A DNA stretch of 13,834 nucleotides, taken from assembly GCA_039914705.1 (NCBI GenBank), contig JBDSOT010000089.1, positions 1 to 13,834 on the forward strand, read 5' to 3'. The notes under the pieces were generated by a model. It saw only the letters and a program-made list of their open reading frames with translations. It had not been told where the DNA came from and ran no database searches. Positions within the stretch are counted from its first letter, which is position 1, and the number at the start of each line of letters is the position of its first letter. This DNA comes from JBDSTW01 sp039914705. GTDB lineage: Bacteria > Pseudomonadota > Gammaproteobacteria > SURF-13. The position numbers and the translations under genes were made by a program. This document shows, in pieces, positions 1 to 6,707 of this stretch.

Positions 1-1
1 C

Positions 2-1303
2 GCCGAGATCACCGGCGTTACCGGCCCGCGCATCGAGCGCATCGCCGCACTGCTGAAACAGCATTCTCCCAGTCTGGTGCTGGCCGGTGCGCCCGTAGAA
101 GGTCATGCGCACGGTTATCAGTCGGCCGCGGCAGTGCAACTGCTGAACGTGATATTGGGAAACATCGGTCAGACCATCCTGCCCAATGGCCCCTTTGCAT
201 TTCCACAGATGGCGGCTAGGACGGGTAACACGCGTAACCTTATCGCCTTTGCCGAGGCAGCCAAGAATAAGACCCTTGATGTTGTATTTTTCTACGGCGC
301 GAATCCCGTTTACAGCGCGCCTGCCTATCTCAAGCTGGGCGAGCACCTGCAGAATATTTCCTTCAAGGTCGCCTTCTCGATGTTCCCGGATGAAACCACG
401 CAACTCGCCGACCTGGTGTTGCCGATCTCGTCCTCTATGGAAGATTGGGGCACACATGTCGCTGCCTATCAACCTGAGCAGCCCGTCATTACGGTGCAGC
501 AGCCGCTCATGGAGCGGCTTTATGGCGGCACCTTGAGCTTTGGAAATCTGCTGCTAACCTTATTAAAGACGCGCGACCCCAACGGCTACGGTGCCTGGAA
601 TGATTATTACGCCTATTTGAAAAACGCCTTCGTGGCATTGCCCGCTGAGTTCAAGGGCACGGCTACGAGCGATGAAGAATTCTGGAATCAAGCCTTGCAA
701 ATGGGTCAATTGAAGGTGGCTGCGTCAAGCGCCGCTGCCCCCGCGTCGGCCACCATGGTGGAAATCATGCTTCCCGAACTGCCTGCCCCGGATTCCAAGT
801 ATCCGATGCATCTCGTACCCTCGGCTCAGTTAGGGTTGTGGGATGGCCGGCATGCCAATCTTCCCTGGATCCAGGAGGCCCCCGATCAAATTACCAAGGT
901 GGTATGGGATTCGTGGGCCGAATTGCATCCATCCACCGCCGCCAAGCTCGGCATTGAGCAGGGCGATATTCTGGAGATTGCCTCCGAACAGGGCGTAATG
1001 ACTGTCAAGGCGATTATTTATAAAGGCGTGCACCCGGATGTCGTCGCCGTACCAATGGGGCAGGGCCATGAAGATTATGGCCGCTATGCGCGCGGTGTAG
1101 GCGTTAATCCGCTCAAGATTCTGAATCCCATCGTCGATGCCAAGACCGGTGAACTGGCCTTGTATGGGACACGCGTTAAGGTTAGCGGATCAGGCACAGC
1201 CGGCAAGCTGGTTGTCGAAGGCCATGACAACACCTCGCAACTCGGGCGTAAATTATCCGCCACAATTCCCGCTGAGCAGTTCAGAAGTACGGAAGGAGCG
1301 TAG
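2..1303 (+). CDS. actB1: Alternative Complex III large subunit, molybdopterin-oxidoreductase-like (ActB large part), 5'-truncated
   Basis: The reading frame is open from base 2 to the TAG at 1301-1303 (433 residues), so the gene starts upstream of the window; the GTG at 77 is internal. The protein resembles the C-terminal half of the CISM/molybdopterin oxidoreductase superfamily. The first part, with 'GHAHGYQSAAAVQLLN', is the end of a Rossmann-like lobe. After a low-complexity Ala/Ser linker (about residues 240-250) comes a beta-barrel domain like the molybdopterin-dinucleotide-binding domain (about 265-395), with 'PMHLVPSAQLGLWDGR' and 'GQGHEDYGRYARGVGVNP'. The last motif is one I associate with ACIII ActB. 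In ACIII this subunit faces the periplasm and, as far as is known, binds no molybdenum cofactor; the region that would test this is missing here. In characterised ACIII it is fused to the iron-sulfur part. Here it ends 2 bp before a separate iron-sulfur gene. A catalytic molybdoenzyme of a related complex remains possible but less likely given the downstream genes. Confidence 0.85.
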   Translation, partial: AEITGVTGPRIERIAALLKQHSPSLVLAGAPVEGHAHGYQSAAAVQLLNVILGNIGQTILPNGPFAFPQMAARTGNTRNLIAFAEAAKNKTLDVVFFYGANPVYSAPAYLKLGEHLQNISFKVAFSMFPDETTQLADLVLPISSSMEDWGTHVAAYQPEQPVITVQQPLMERLYGGTLSFGNLLLTLLKTRDPNGYGAWNDYYAYLKNAFVALPAEFKGTATSDEEFWNQALQMGQLKVAASSAAAPASATMVEIMLPELPAPDSKYPMHLVPSAQLGLWDGRHANLPWIQEAPDQITKVVWDSWAELHPSTAAKLGIEQGDILEIASEQGVMTVKAIIYKGVHPDVVAVPMGQGHEDYGRYARGVGVNPLKILNPIVDAKTGELALYGTRVKVSGSGTAGKLVVEGHDNTSQLGRKLSATIPAEQFRSTEGA

Positions 1304-1305
1304 TC

Positions 1306-2145
1306 ATGTCTGTGCAGAATTTACTCAATGATTGGTCGCGCTACCGCAAAGGCCTGGAGCAAGGTGGCTTTCATAATTACGAACACCGCTGGGCCATGGT
1401 GGTCGATCTGAATATGTGCATTGGTTGTAATGCCTGTTCTACCGCCTGCTATGCCGAGAACAATCTGGCCGTGGTTGGCAAGGATCGCTACGCGCAAGGC
1501 CACTACATGCACTGGATGCGCATAGAGCGTTATTGGGATGACGCGCCCGAACAGGAATTCTACGATCAGGGCGCGAGCTTTTTGCCCATGATGTGCCAGC
1601 AGTGCGGTGCCGCCCCGTGTGAGCCGGTATGCCCGGTAGTCGCGACTTATCACACGCCGGACGGATTGAATGCGCAGGTTTATAACCGCTGCATCGGCTC
1701 GCGTTATTGCAGCAACAATTGCCCCTACAAGGTTCGCTACTTTAATTTCTGGTCTTATCCGCAGACCGCCTGGCCGGAACCGCTCAATCTCCAGCTCAAT
1801 CCCGACGCCTCGGTACGCGACAAAGGCGTGATGGAAAAATGCACGTTCTGCGTACAGCGTATCCGCGTTGCCAAGGACAAGGCGCAGATGGAAAACCGCA
1901 AGGTCAAGGACGGCGAATTCACCACGGCCTGCGCCCAGGCCTGCCCCACGACGGCCATCATCTTTGGGGACCAGATGGACCCTGAAAGCCAAGTCGCAAA
2001 ATTGTGGACCAAGCACCAGGTAAAGCGTGTAGTAACCGAGCAGGACAAGGAAAACCCCAAGCTGCGCGGCTACCGCATACTGGAGGAACTCAACACGGAT
2101 CCCTCTGTAATGTATCTGGAGCGGGTGCGCGAGACCATCGCATAA
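1306..2145 (+). CDS. actB2: Alternative Complex III iron-sulfur subunit (ActB FeS part as a separate gene)
   Basis: This 279-residue ferredoxin-type protein has four Cys groups: C38/C41/C44/C48 ('CIGCNACSTAC'), C97/C100/C105/C109 ('CQQCGAAPCEPVC'), C129/C135/C139 ('CIGSRYCSNNC') and C179/C182/C209/C213. This is the DmsB/PsrB/NrfC layout. In the third group the second Cys position is Ser132, which fits a [3Fe-4S] cluster with three [4Fe-4S] clusters, the content reported for ACIII ActB. The 'RYCSNNCPYKVR' stretch is typical of that family. The protein would relay electrons between the quinol site in the NrfD-type membrane subunits and the cytochrome subunits. It has no signal peptide of its own, so it would depend on its large partner for export, presumably by the Tat route. 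The ATG at 1306 has an AAGGAG ribosome site at 1293-1298 and follows the previous stop by 2 bp, implying coupled translation. The product is seen clearly; the subunit split is discussed in the findings. Confidence 0.9.
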   Translation: MSVQNLLNDWSRYRKGLEQGGFHNYEHRWAMVVDLNMCIGCNACSTACYAENNLAVVGKDRYAQGHYMHWMRIERYWDDAPEQEFYDQGASFLPMMCQQCGAAPCEPVCPVVATYHTPDGLNAQVYNRCIGSRYCSNNCPYKVRYFNFWSYPQTAWPEPLNLQLNPDASVRDKGVMEKCTFCVQRIRVAKDKAQMENRKVKDGEFTTACAQACPTTAIIFGDQMDPESQVAKLWTKHQVKRVVTEQDKENPKLRGYRILEELNTDPSVMYLERVRETIA

Positions 2146-2179
2146 TTATTCAAGTCAGAGAGCGGATGCAGATATCCAC

Positions 2180-3583
2180 ATGAAAGATATTCGAGAAGAT
2201 ATAGCCTGGGCGCAAATCAATGCTGATGTGTTGCGCACCCTTGACACCCCGCGACGCAGTTACTGGATCGCGATTCTGGTGTGCCTGGCCTTGCTGGCCT
2301 TGGCGATAGGAGCTGAGGCCTACCAGTATTTCACCGGCATGGGCGTGTCCAAGAACCACCCGCATATGTGGAACCTGTACATTGCGACCTTCATCTTCTG
2401 GATCGGCATGAGCCATTCCGGAACCTTGCTCTCGGCGATCCTACACATTGTGCATGCCGACTGGCGCAAGCCCATTTACCGCTTTGCCGAGGCGATGACC
2501 ACCTTCTCGCTGATGACGGCCTTGCTGTTTCCGGTTATTCACCTGGGGCGCATGTGGAATTTCTACTGGGTCATTCCCTATATACCGTCGCGCGGCACCT
2601 GGCCCAATTTCCGCTCCCCGTTGTCGTGGGACGGGTTTGCCATCGTGACCTATCTAACCTCATCGGCGCTGTTCCTGTTTGTCGGCATGATCCCTGATCT
2701 TGCCATCGCGCGCGACAACACTACGGGCTGGCGTAATAAACTCTACACTGCACTGGCGCTGGGCTGGCGCGGCGATGACCGGCAATGGCGCGTATTCCGC
2801 AAGGCCTACATGATCATGGCCATCTTCCTGATTCCGCTCGCGGTGTCGGTGCATTCCATCGTGTCGTCCGACTTCGCCATGTCGATCAATCCCGGCTGGC
2901 ATGTGACGACCTTCCCGCCTTATTTCGTGGCGGGGGCGCTCTACTCGGGCTGCGCCGCGATCATCACGCTGTTTATTCTGTTGCGTCACTTCTTCCGCTG
3001 GGAAGAATATATGACGATCTCCATCATGGAAAAAATCTGCAAACTCACCTTTGCGATCGCGATGATGTGGACCTACCTGAACCTGGTTGAATTCGCTTCT
3101 GTCTGGTATGGACACGATATCTACGCCAAGGAAGTGCTGCTCGGCAAGATGTATGGCGCTTATGCCCCGGCGTTCTGGACCATGATGTTCTTCGGCTCGG
3201 TGTTGCCATTCATGCTGGCCTTCCAAAAGTTCCGCCGCCATCTGCCGACGATGATGGTGGTGTCCATTCTCTTGAATGTCGGCATGTGGCTGGAGCGCTG
3301 GATGATCGTATCGCCCACGCTCTCGCAGAGTTTCGAGCCTTGGGTGTGGAGTGTATTCTGGCCGACTTTTACCTCCTGGGCTATCGTCCTGGGTAGTTTC
3401 GGCTGGTTCGGTCTGCTGTTTTTGACCTTTGTCAAGATCTTCCCGTCGGTGTCGATGTACGAGGTGAAGGAGATGGTCTATCACCGCACGCTGGCACACA
3501 AAAAAGAGTTGGCGGCTGAGTGTGCGATAGGCGGAGCGGCCGTCGCACCTAGTCCTGGCATGAGGAAGGAGGATCTGCCATGA
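2180..3583 (+). CDS. actC: Alternative Complex III quinol-binding membrane subunit (NrfD/PsrC family, ActC)
   Basis: This 467-residue polytopic membrane protein of the NrfD/PsrC family has about ten hydrophobic segments, the usual ActC size. Visible motifs include 'WIGMSHSGTLLSAIL' (about residues 74-88, His79), 'HLGR' (His121), 'PGWH' (238-241), 'WTYLNLVEFASVWYG' (297-311) and 'NVGMWLERW' (366-374). In this family the conserved His/Asp residues in the first helical bundle line the quinol site facing the periplasmic iron-sulfur subunit; that assignment comes from family knowledge. The ATG at 2180 is the first plausible start after the upstream stop, 34 bp away. Its ribosome site is poor: only an AGAGAG about 18 bp upstream. 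An ATG at 2166 is out of frame and closes quickly. The stop codon overlaps the actD start by 4 bp (ATGA). Sister gene actF shares several of these motifs. Confidence 0.92.
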   Translation: MKDIREDIAWAQINADVLRTLDTPRRSYWIAILVCLALLALAIGAEAYQYFTGMGVSKNHPHMWNLYIATFIFWIGMSHSGTLLSAILHIVHADWRKPIYRFAEAMTTFSLMTALLFPVIHLGRMWNFYWVIPYIPSRGTWPNFRSPLSWDGFAIVTYLTSSALFLFVGMIPDLAIARDNTTGWRNKLYTALALGWRGDDRQWRVFRKAYMIMAIFLIPLAVSVHSIVSSDFAMSINPGWHVTTFPPYFVAGALYSGCAAIITLFILLRHFFRWEEYMTISIMEKICKLTFAIAMMWTYLNLVEFASVWYGHDIYAKEVLLGKMYGAYAPAFWTMMFFGSVLPFMLAFQKFRRHLPTMMVVSILLNVGMWLERWMIVSPTLSQSFEPWVWSVFWPTFTSWAIVLGSFGWFGLLFLTFVKIFPSVSMYEVKEMVYHRTLAHKKELAAECAIGGAAVAPSPGMRKEDLP

Positions 3584-4116
3584 AGAATAATAAGACACAT
3601 TGCATACTCGGAATGTTCAGCAATTTTGACGAGGCCACGGCGGCGATTCGAGATATTCGCTGCGGCAGGATTCCCGGCATCTCGGTCGACGACGTCACCA
3701 TGATCTCGCCGATAGAGCATCCCGACGTCGAGGAGGCGCTCGGCGACCGCCCGGTCTTTGTGCAACGCTTTACCTTCATCGGCGCGATATTCGGAATGGT
3801 GGGAAGTTGGGTGTGGATCACGGCTGCGCAGGCCACATTTCTGGTGCAACCGCAGGGCGGCAAACCGGTCATTACCGTGGTGTCGAATTTCGTGCTCAAT
3901 TACGAAATGATGATTCTGGGTGGCGTGCTGTTTACCCTTGTCGGTTTCTTGATCGGCGCGCGGTTGCCGTCGAGGAAGGGCACTTTGTATAGTACAAAGA
4001 TCAGCCTGGATCAAATCGGCATTCTGCTGGAGGTAAAGGAAGACGCGCTTGCCCTGGTGAAGAGTTTATTCAAACAGCATAACGTGCTGGAAATACGCGA
4101 AGAGGTGATCCGGTGA
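3580..4116 (+). CDS. actD: Alternative Complex III membrane subunit ActD (DUF3341)
   Basis: This 178-residue protein has the DUF3341/ActD layout. A soluble N-terminal domain (residues 1-60) begins 'ILGMFSNFDEATAAI' and contains 'VDDVTMISPIEHPDVEEALG'. Two transmembrane helices follow (about 66-90 and 108-127), separated by a short periplasmic loop, then a soluble C-terminal domain with 'ISLDQIGILLEVKED'. ActD is a structural subunit with no known cofactor, embedded next to ActC. The ATG overlaps the actC stop by 4 bp and has a strong AAGGAGG ribosome site at 3566-3572, seven bases upstream, inside the end of actC. The gene ends in a second 4-bp overlap with actE. DUF3341 occurs essentially with ACIII, so its presence is strong evidence for the complex. 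Confidence 0.92.
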   Translation: MKNNKTHCILGMFSNFDEATAAIRDIRCGRIPGISVDDVTMISPIEHPDVEEALGDRPVFVQRFTFIGAIFGMVGSWVWITAAQATFLVQPQGGKPVITVVSNFVLNYEMMILGGVLFTLVGFLIGARLPSRKGTLYSTKISLDQIGILLEVKEDALALVKSLFKQHNVLEIREEVIR

Positions 4117-4673
4117 AGCTGGCCCGACTGCTGTTATGTATTGCGGCCCTGACGCCGGCTCTCGTGAATGCCTGGCCGTGGTCGCAGGATATGATGAATC
4201 AGCCCAGCACCAAGCCCCAGGAGTTGCCACCGGGGAAAACTGCCCCGCTGCCGTTCCCGGCACGTTCGGTGCCGGTGCAGGGGATTCCGACCAAGGTTGC
4301 CAACAAGGAGGAGGCCAACTTGATGGCGAATCCGATACCGGTCACCGAAGAGTCCCTGAAAAAGGGCCGCGTACTGTTCAGGATTATTTGCGCCGCCTGC
4401 CATGGCCTGACCGGCCAGGCTGATACGCCGGTCAGCGATAAGATTGGTGCCATCATCCTGACCGATGATTACGTGCAAAAGCAACTGACCGAAGGCTGGA
4501 TATTTGGAACTATTACCTACGGTGGGGCGGGCGTGATGCCGGCCTATGGCGTGACCAACGGTAGTGTAGGCTCCAATGATCTTAATCCCGAAGAGCGCTG
4601 GCATGTGGTTAATTATGTCCGCCATGGGCTGACCAAGGAAGCCTTACCGGTTCAACAAGCGGTAGCACCTTAA
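4113..4673 (+). CDS. actE: Alternative Complex III monohaem cytochrome c subunit (ActE)
   Basis: This 186-residue periplasmic cytochrome c starts at a GTG that overlaps the actD stop (GTGA, 4113-4116), with a GAGGTG ribosome site at 4102-4107. The N-terminus (1-20) is a hydrophobic signal sequence ending 'LVNA' before 'WPWSQDMMNQP'; 'QDM..QP' just after export is typical of ActE. One haem site, C93-A-A-C96-H97, is present, and Met142 in 'GVMPAYG' is the likely distal ligand. Late residues 'NPEERWHVVNYVRH' form the C-terminal helix of class I cytochromes c. ActE would take electrons from the ActB/ActA side and hand them to a soluble carrier or an oxidase. Cys9 in 'RLLLCIAA' is not a convincing lipobox, unlike the lipid-anchored ActE that I recall from characterised complexes. 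The TAA at 4671-4673 is followed by a long gap, so the tight part of the operon ends here. Confidence 0.92.
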   Translation: MKLARLLLCIAALTPALVNAWPWSQDMMNQPSTKPQELPPGKTAPLPFPARSVPVQGIPTKVANKEEANLMANPIPVTEESLKKGRVLFRIICAACHGLTGQADTPVSDKIGAIILTDDYVQKQLTEGWIFGTITYGGAGVMPAYGVTNGSVGSNDLNPEERWHVVNYVRHGLTKEALPVQQAVAP

Positions 4674-4728
4674 GATACGTTTCTAGGCTCATAGCCATCG
4701 AACACGGCGGCACAATAGATACACTGCA

Positions 4729-4781
4729 GGAAACCCTGAATCAACCGGGTTTCCCTAAATAATAGCTAGGGTTTTGAGGAG
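4729..4781 (+). promoter_or_regulatory. Hairpin with a competing third arm before actF
   Basis: In the 118-bp gap between actE and actF, GGAAACCC (4729-4736) and GGGTTTCC (4747-4754) form a perfect 8-bp stem with a 10-base loop. A second GGGTTTT (4769-4775) could pair with the same AAACCC and lies directly against the actF ribosome site GAGGAG (4776-4781). The stem is not followed by a T-run, so it is not a standard terminator. It may be an mRNA processing or stability element or a translational switch; this is inference. I see no convincing promoter in the rest of the gap. Confidence 0.4.
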
Positions 4782-4791
4782 TTATGGTCTG

Positions 4792-5844
4792 ATGGAAACG
4801 TCTGCAAGCTGGTTTGTCAGTTGGTCGGTATTAACTGCCAATTTTCTCATCATTCTGTCCATAGCCTTGTGCGCGGGCACACTTTCCGCGCTGCTGCATA
4901 TGGCGAATGCGAAGTGGCGTTTCCAGGTGCGCAAGTTTGCCGTAGCCCTTGCGGTGCTATTCCCCATAGCCTTCGTCTTGCTGATTATTTTACTGATGAA
5001 TCCTGAGTCCACCTTTCAATGGATGGCGCATGCGCAGGAGGGCGGCGAGCAGCATCTCAACGGCTGGCATAATTACACTTTCCTGGTGGCCCGACAGATT
5101 ATCTGTTTCCTGATCGTGGCCGGTCTGTATGCCCTGTTTCTGCGCTATCAGCACCTCAGCGAGATTGACAGCTCGCCTAAAGTGCAACGGCGCTTTCGCA
5201 ACATTACCCTGCTTATCCCGTTTGTCTACGTCCCCTATGCCACCCTGGTCGCCTGGGATTTTGAGATGACGATGCTTCCGGGCTGGCACAGCGCAAGTTA
5301 TGGGGCCTACTATTTCGTCAGCAGTTTCCATGCATTCCTCGCGTTCTTCACCATCTTCCTGTTCTTTTTGAGCCGCTCGGGAAAACTTGTTACGCCGTTG
5401 CCGGAACATGTCTTCAACAAACTCGCGCAGTTTATGTTCGCCTTTACGATCCTGTGGACTTATCTGTTCTATACGCAGTTCCTGATCTTCTGGTACGGAC
5501 GTCTGCCTTCAGAGACCGGGCGTTATTTCAGCATGATGTACGACGGCTATGGCTATCTGTGGTGGACCTTCTTCACCCTCAAGTTTGTCATCCCCATCTG
5601 GTCGTTTATCTTCGCTGCGGTACGCCATAATCCGGTAGTCCTGACCTTTATTGCCAGTGGTATCCTGCTCGGTACCTGGATTGAACGTTACACCTGGATA
5701 ACGGGCACTGTAGATAGCCAGTTTTATCAAGCTCCGATGAGTTCACTGTTCAGTATAATCGCGACGGTTGTGGTGCTGGCGATAGCATGGTTTGCTGTGC
5801 GCTGGTCGCTCCATCGTTACGGACTGACGCGCGCCTCTTCATAG
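4792..5844 (+). CDS. actF: Alternative Complex III second NrfD-family membrane subunit (ActF)
   Basis: This 350-residue integral membrane protein has about nine predicted helices and belongs to the NrfD/PsrC family like ActC. Shared motifs are 'PGWH' (163-166), 'WTYLFYTQFLIFWYG' (222-236) and 'LLGTWIERY' (292-300). As the last gene of the act cluster it fits ActF, the partner membrane subunit often proposed to help form a proton path but not to bind quinol. I start it at the ATG at 4792, which has GAGGAG at 4776-4781. A TTG at 4774 is in frame, but it would overlap that ribosome site and adds only six residues. An ATG at 4784 opens a three-codon frame (ATG GTC TGA) between the ribosome site and the real start. 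The stop is followed after 18 bp by the convergent NIF3-family gene. No terminal-oxidase genes follow, unlike many ACIII loci. Confidence 0.88.
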   Translation: METSASWFVSWSVLTANFLIILSIALCAGTLSALLHMANAKWRFQVRKFAVALAVLFPIAFVLLIILLMNPESTFQWMAHAQEGGEQHLNGWHNYTFLVARQIICFLIVAGLYALFLRYQHLSEIDSSPKVQRRFRNITLLIPFVYVPYATLVAWDFEMTMLPGWHSASYGAYYFVSSFHAFLAFFTIFLFFLSRSGKLVTPLPEHVFNKLAQFMFAFTILWTYLFYTQFLIFWYGRLPSETGRYFSMMYDGYGYLWWTFFTLKFVIPIWSFIFAAVRHNPVVLTFIASGILLGTWIERYTWITGTVDSQFYQAPMSSLFSIIATVVVLAIAWFAVRWSLHRYGLTRASS

Positions 5845-5862
5845 GCAGCATTGGTGCCCGGT

Positions 5863-6618
5863 TCAAGCTGGGTTATCGATATCGATAAACTCATGTTCTA
5901 GCTGGAACATCTCGGCCAGATGACCTGCCAGGGCCGGTGCGCCGTAACGTTCGGTGGCATGATGGCCGGCGGCAAAGAAGTGTATCCCCGTCTCGCGGGC
6001 AATATGCACGGTCTGTTCCGAAACCTCACCGGTTACATACGCGTCCAGACCGAGTAATGCGGCTTGCTCGATATAAGCCTGCGCCGCACCGCTGCACCAG
6101 CCTATGCTGCGAATGGGTTCTATCTTGCCGGGTATGTGCAAGGGGACTCGGCCCAGCCGTTCGCTCAGATGCTGCGCGAATGCCTGACCAGTCATCGGTA
6201 TCGTTAACTGCCCATGCCAGGCGACAGGCGGCTGGCCGGGCGTGCCGAATTTTCCCTCCGCCTTAAATCCCAAACGTTTGCCCAGCTGTATGTTATTGCC
6301 ATAAACGGGATGGTCGTCGAGCGGCAGGTGATAGGCCAGCAGGCTGATGTCATGCGCCATCAGCAAGCGCAGGCGTTGCTGTTTCAGGCCGGTGATGCAC
6401 GGGTTTTCGCCGCGCCAGAAATAACCATGATGCACCAGAATAGCATCCGCCTGTGCCGCAATTGCCGCCTCCAGCAGGGCCAGACTGGCGGTGACGCCAC
6501 TGACCAGCCTGCGCACTTCACCCTTGCCTTCAACCTGCAGGCCATTAGGGCAATAGTCCTGCAGGTTTGATTCAAGCAAATTGTTGGTATAGGAAACCAG
6601 GTGCTCCAGCCGAATCAT
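5863..6618 (-). CDS. ybgI: NIF3/YbgI-family dinuclear-metal protein
   Basis: This 251-residue protein, close in length to E. coli YbgI, has the NIF3 (DUF34, 'GTP cyclohydrolase I type 2 homologue') signature. Visible motifs are 'YCPNGLQVEG' near the start, 'ILVHHGYFW' (His63, His64), 'YHLPLDDH' (His97, Asp101), 'VTGEVSEQ' (196-202) and 'AAGHHATERYG' (His219, His220, Glu223). The His/Asp/Glu set matches the dinuclear metal site of the family. The cellular role is unsettled, and the cyclohydrolase name should not be taken as function. Translation starts at 6618 with a clear AGAGGA ribosome site. It is divergent from the protease gene, with 89 bp between starts. The 3' end meets the actF end with an 18-bp gap and no terminator. 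The last codons contain a perfect 16-bp palindrome. Confidence 0.92.
   Translation of the reverse strand: MIRLEHLVSYTNNLLESNLQDYCPNGLQVEGKGEVRRLVSGVTASLALLEAAIAAQADAILVHHGYFWRGENPCITGLKQQRLRLLMAHDISLLAYHLPLDDHPVYGNNIQLGKRLGFKAEGKFGTPGQPPVAWHGQLTIPMTGQAFAQHLSERLGRVPLHIPGKIEPIRSIGWCSGAAQAYIEQAALLGLDAYVTGEVSEQTVHIARETGIHFFAAGHHATERYGAPALAGHLAEMFQLEHEFIDIDNPA
5873..5888. repeat. Perfect 16-bp palindrome
   Basis: TTATCGATATCGATAA reads the same on both strands. It lies in the last codons of the NIF3-family gene (residues Ile-Asp-Ile-Asp), close to the convergent actF end. It may be chance within coding sequence, a protein-binding site, or a weak cruciform; it lacks the GC stem and T-run of a terminator. 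Confidence 0.6.
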
Positions 6619-6657
6619 AAATTCCTCTTTAGTGTCCTATGGCGCGCATTGTTTGCA

Positions 6658-6666
6658 TGATATGAT
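6658..6666 (+). promoter_or_regulatory. Possible extended -10 promoter for the DegS-like gene
   Basis: TG at 6658-6659, one base, then TATGAT at 6661-6666 make an extended -10 element in the 89-bp divergent region. No good -35 hexamer lies at the usual distance. It would start transcription near 6673, about 35 bp before the protease ATG at 6708. I found no clear promoter for the NIF3-family gene on the other strand. Confidence 0.4.
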
Positions 6667-6707
6667 TTTCCACACGAATAGGGACATTTATCAGGTAAGC
6701 GACGACC

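Noticed and set aside
77..79. GTG at 77 as the start of the large ActB subunit
   Set aside because: The frame is open to the window edge, and the residues before it continue the fold, so the gene begins upstream.
2..1303. Catalytic molybdoenzyme (polysulfide, thiosulfate or similar reductase)
   Set aside because: The downstream DUF3341, ActE-type cytochrome and second NrfD subunit point to ACIII. The cofactor-binding half is outside the window, so the point is not closed.
1321..2016. 231-codon minus-strand frame opposite the iron-sulfur gene
   Set aside because: The plus-strand product has all four Cys cluster motifs; the antisense product has no recognisable features.
2660..3598. 312-codon open frame on the minus strand
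   Set aside because: It lies wholly opposite actC, whose product is a clear membrane protein. The antisense translation is rich in His, Arg and Gln with no recognisable domain and is a codon-bias shadow.
4774..4776. TTG at 4774 as the actF start
   Set aside because: It would overlap the GAGGAG ribosome site that serves the ATG at 4792, and the six extra residues look unconserved.
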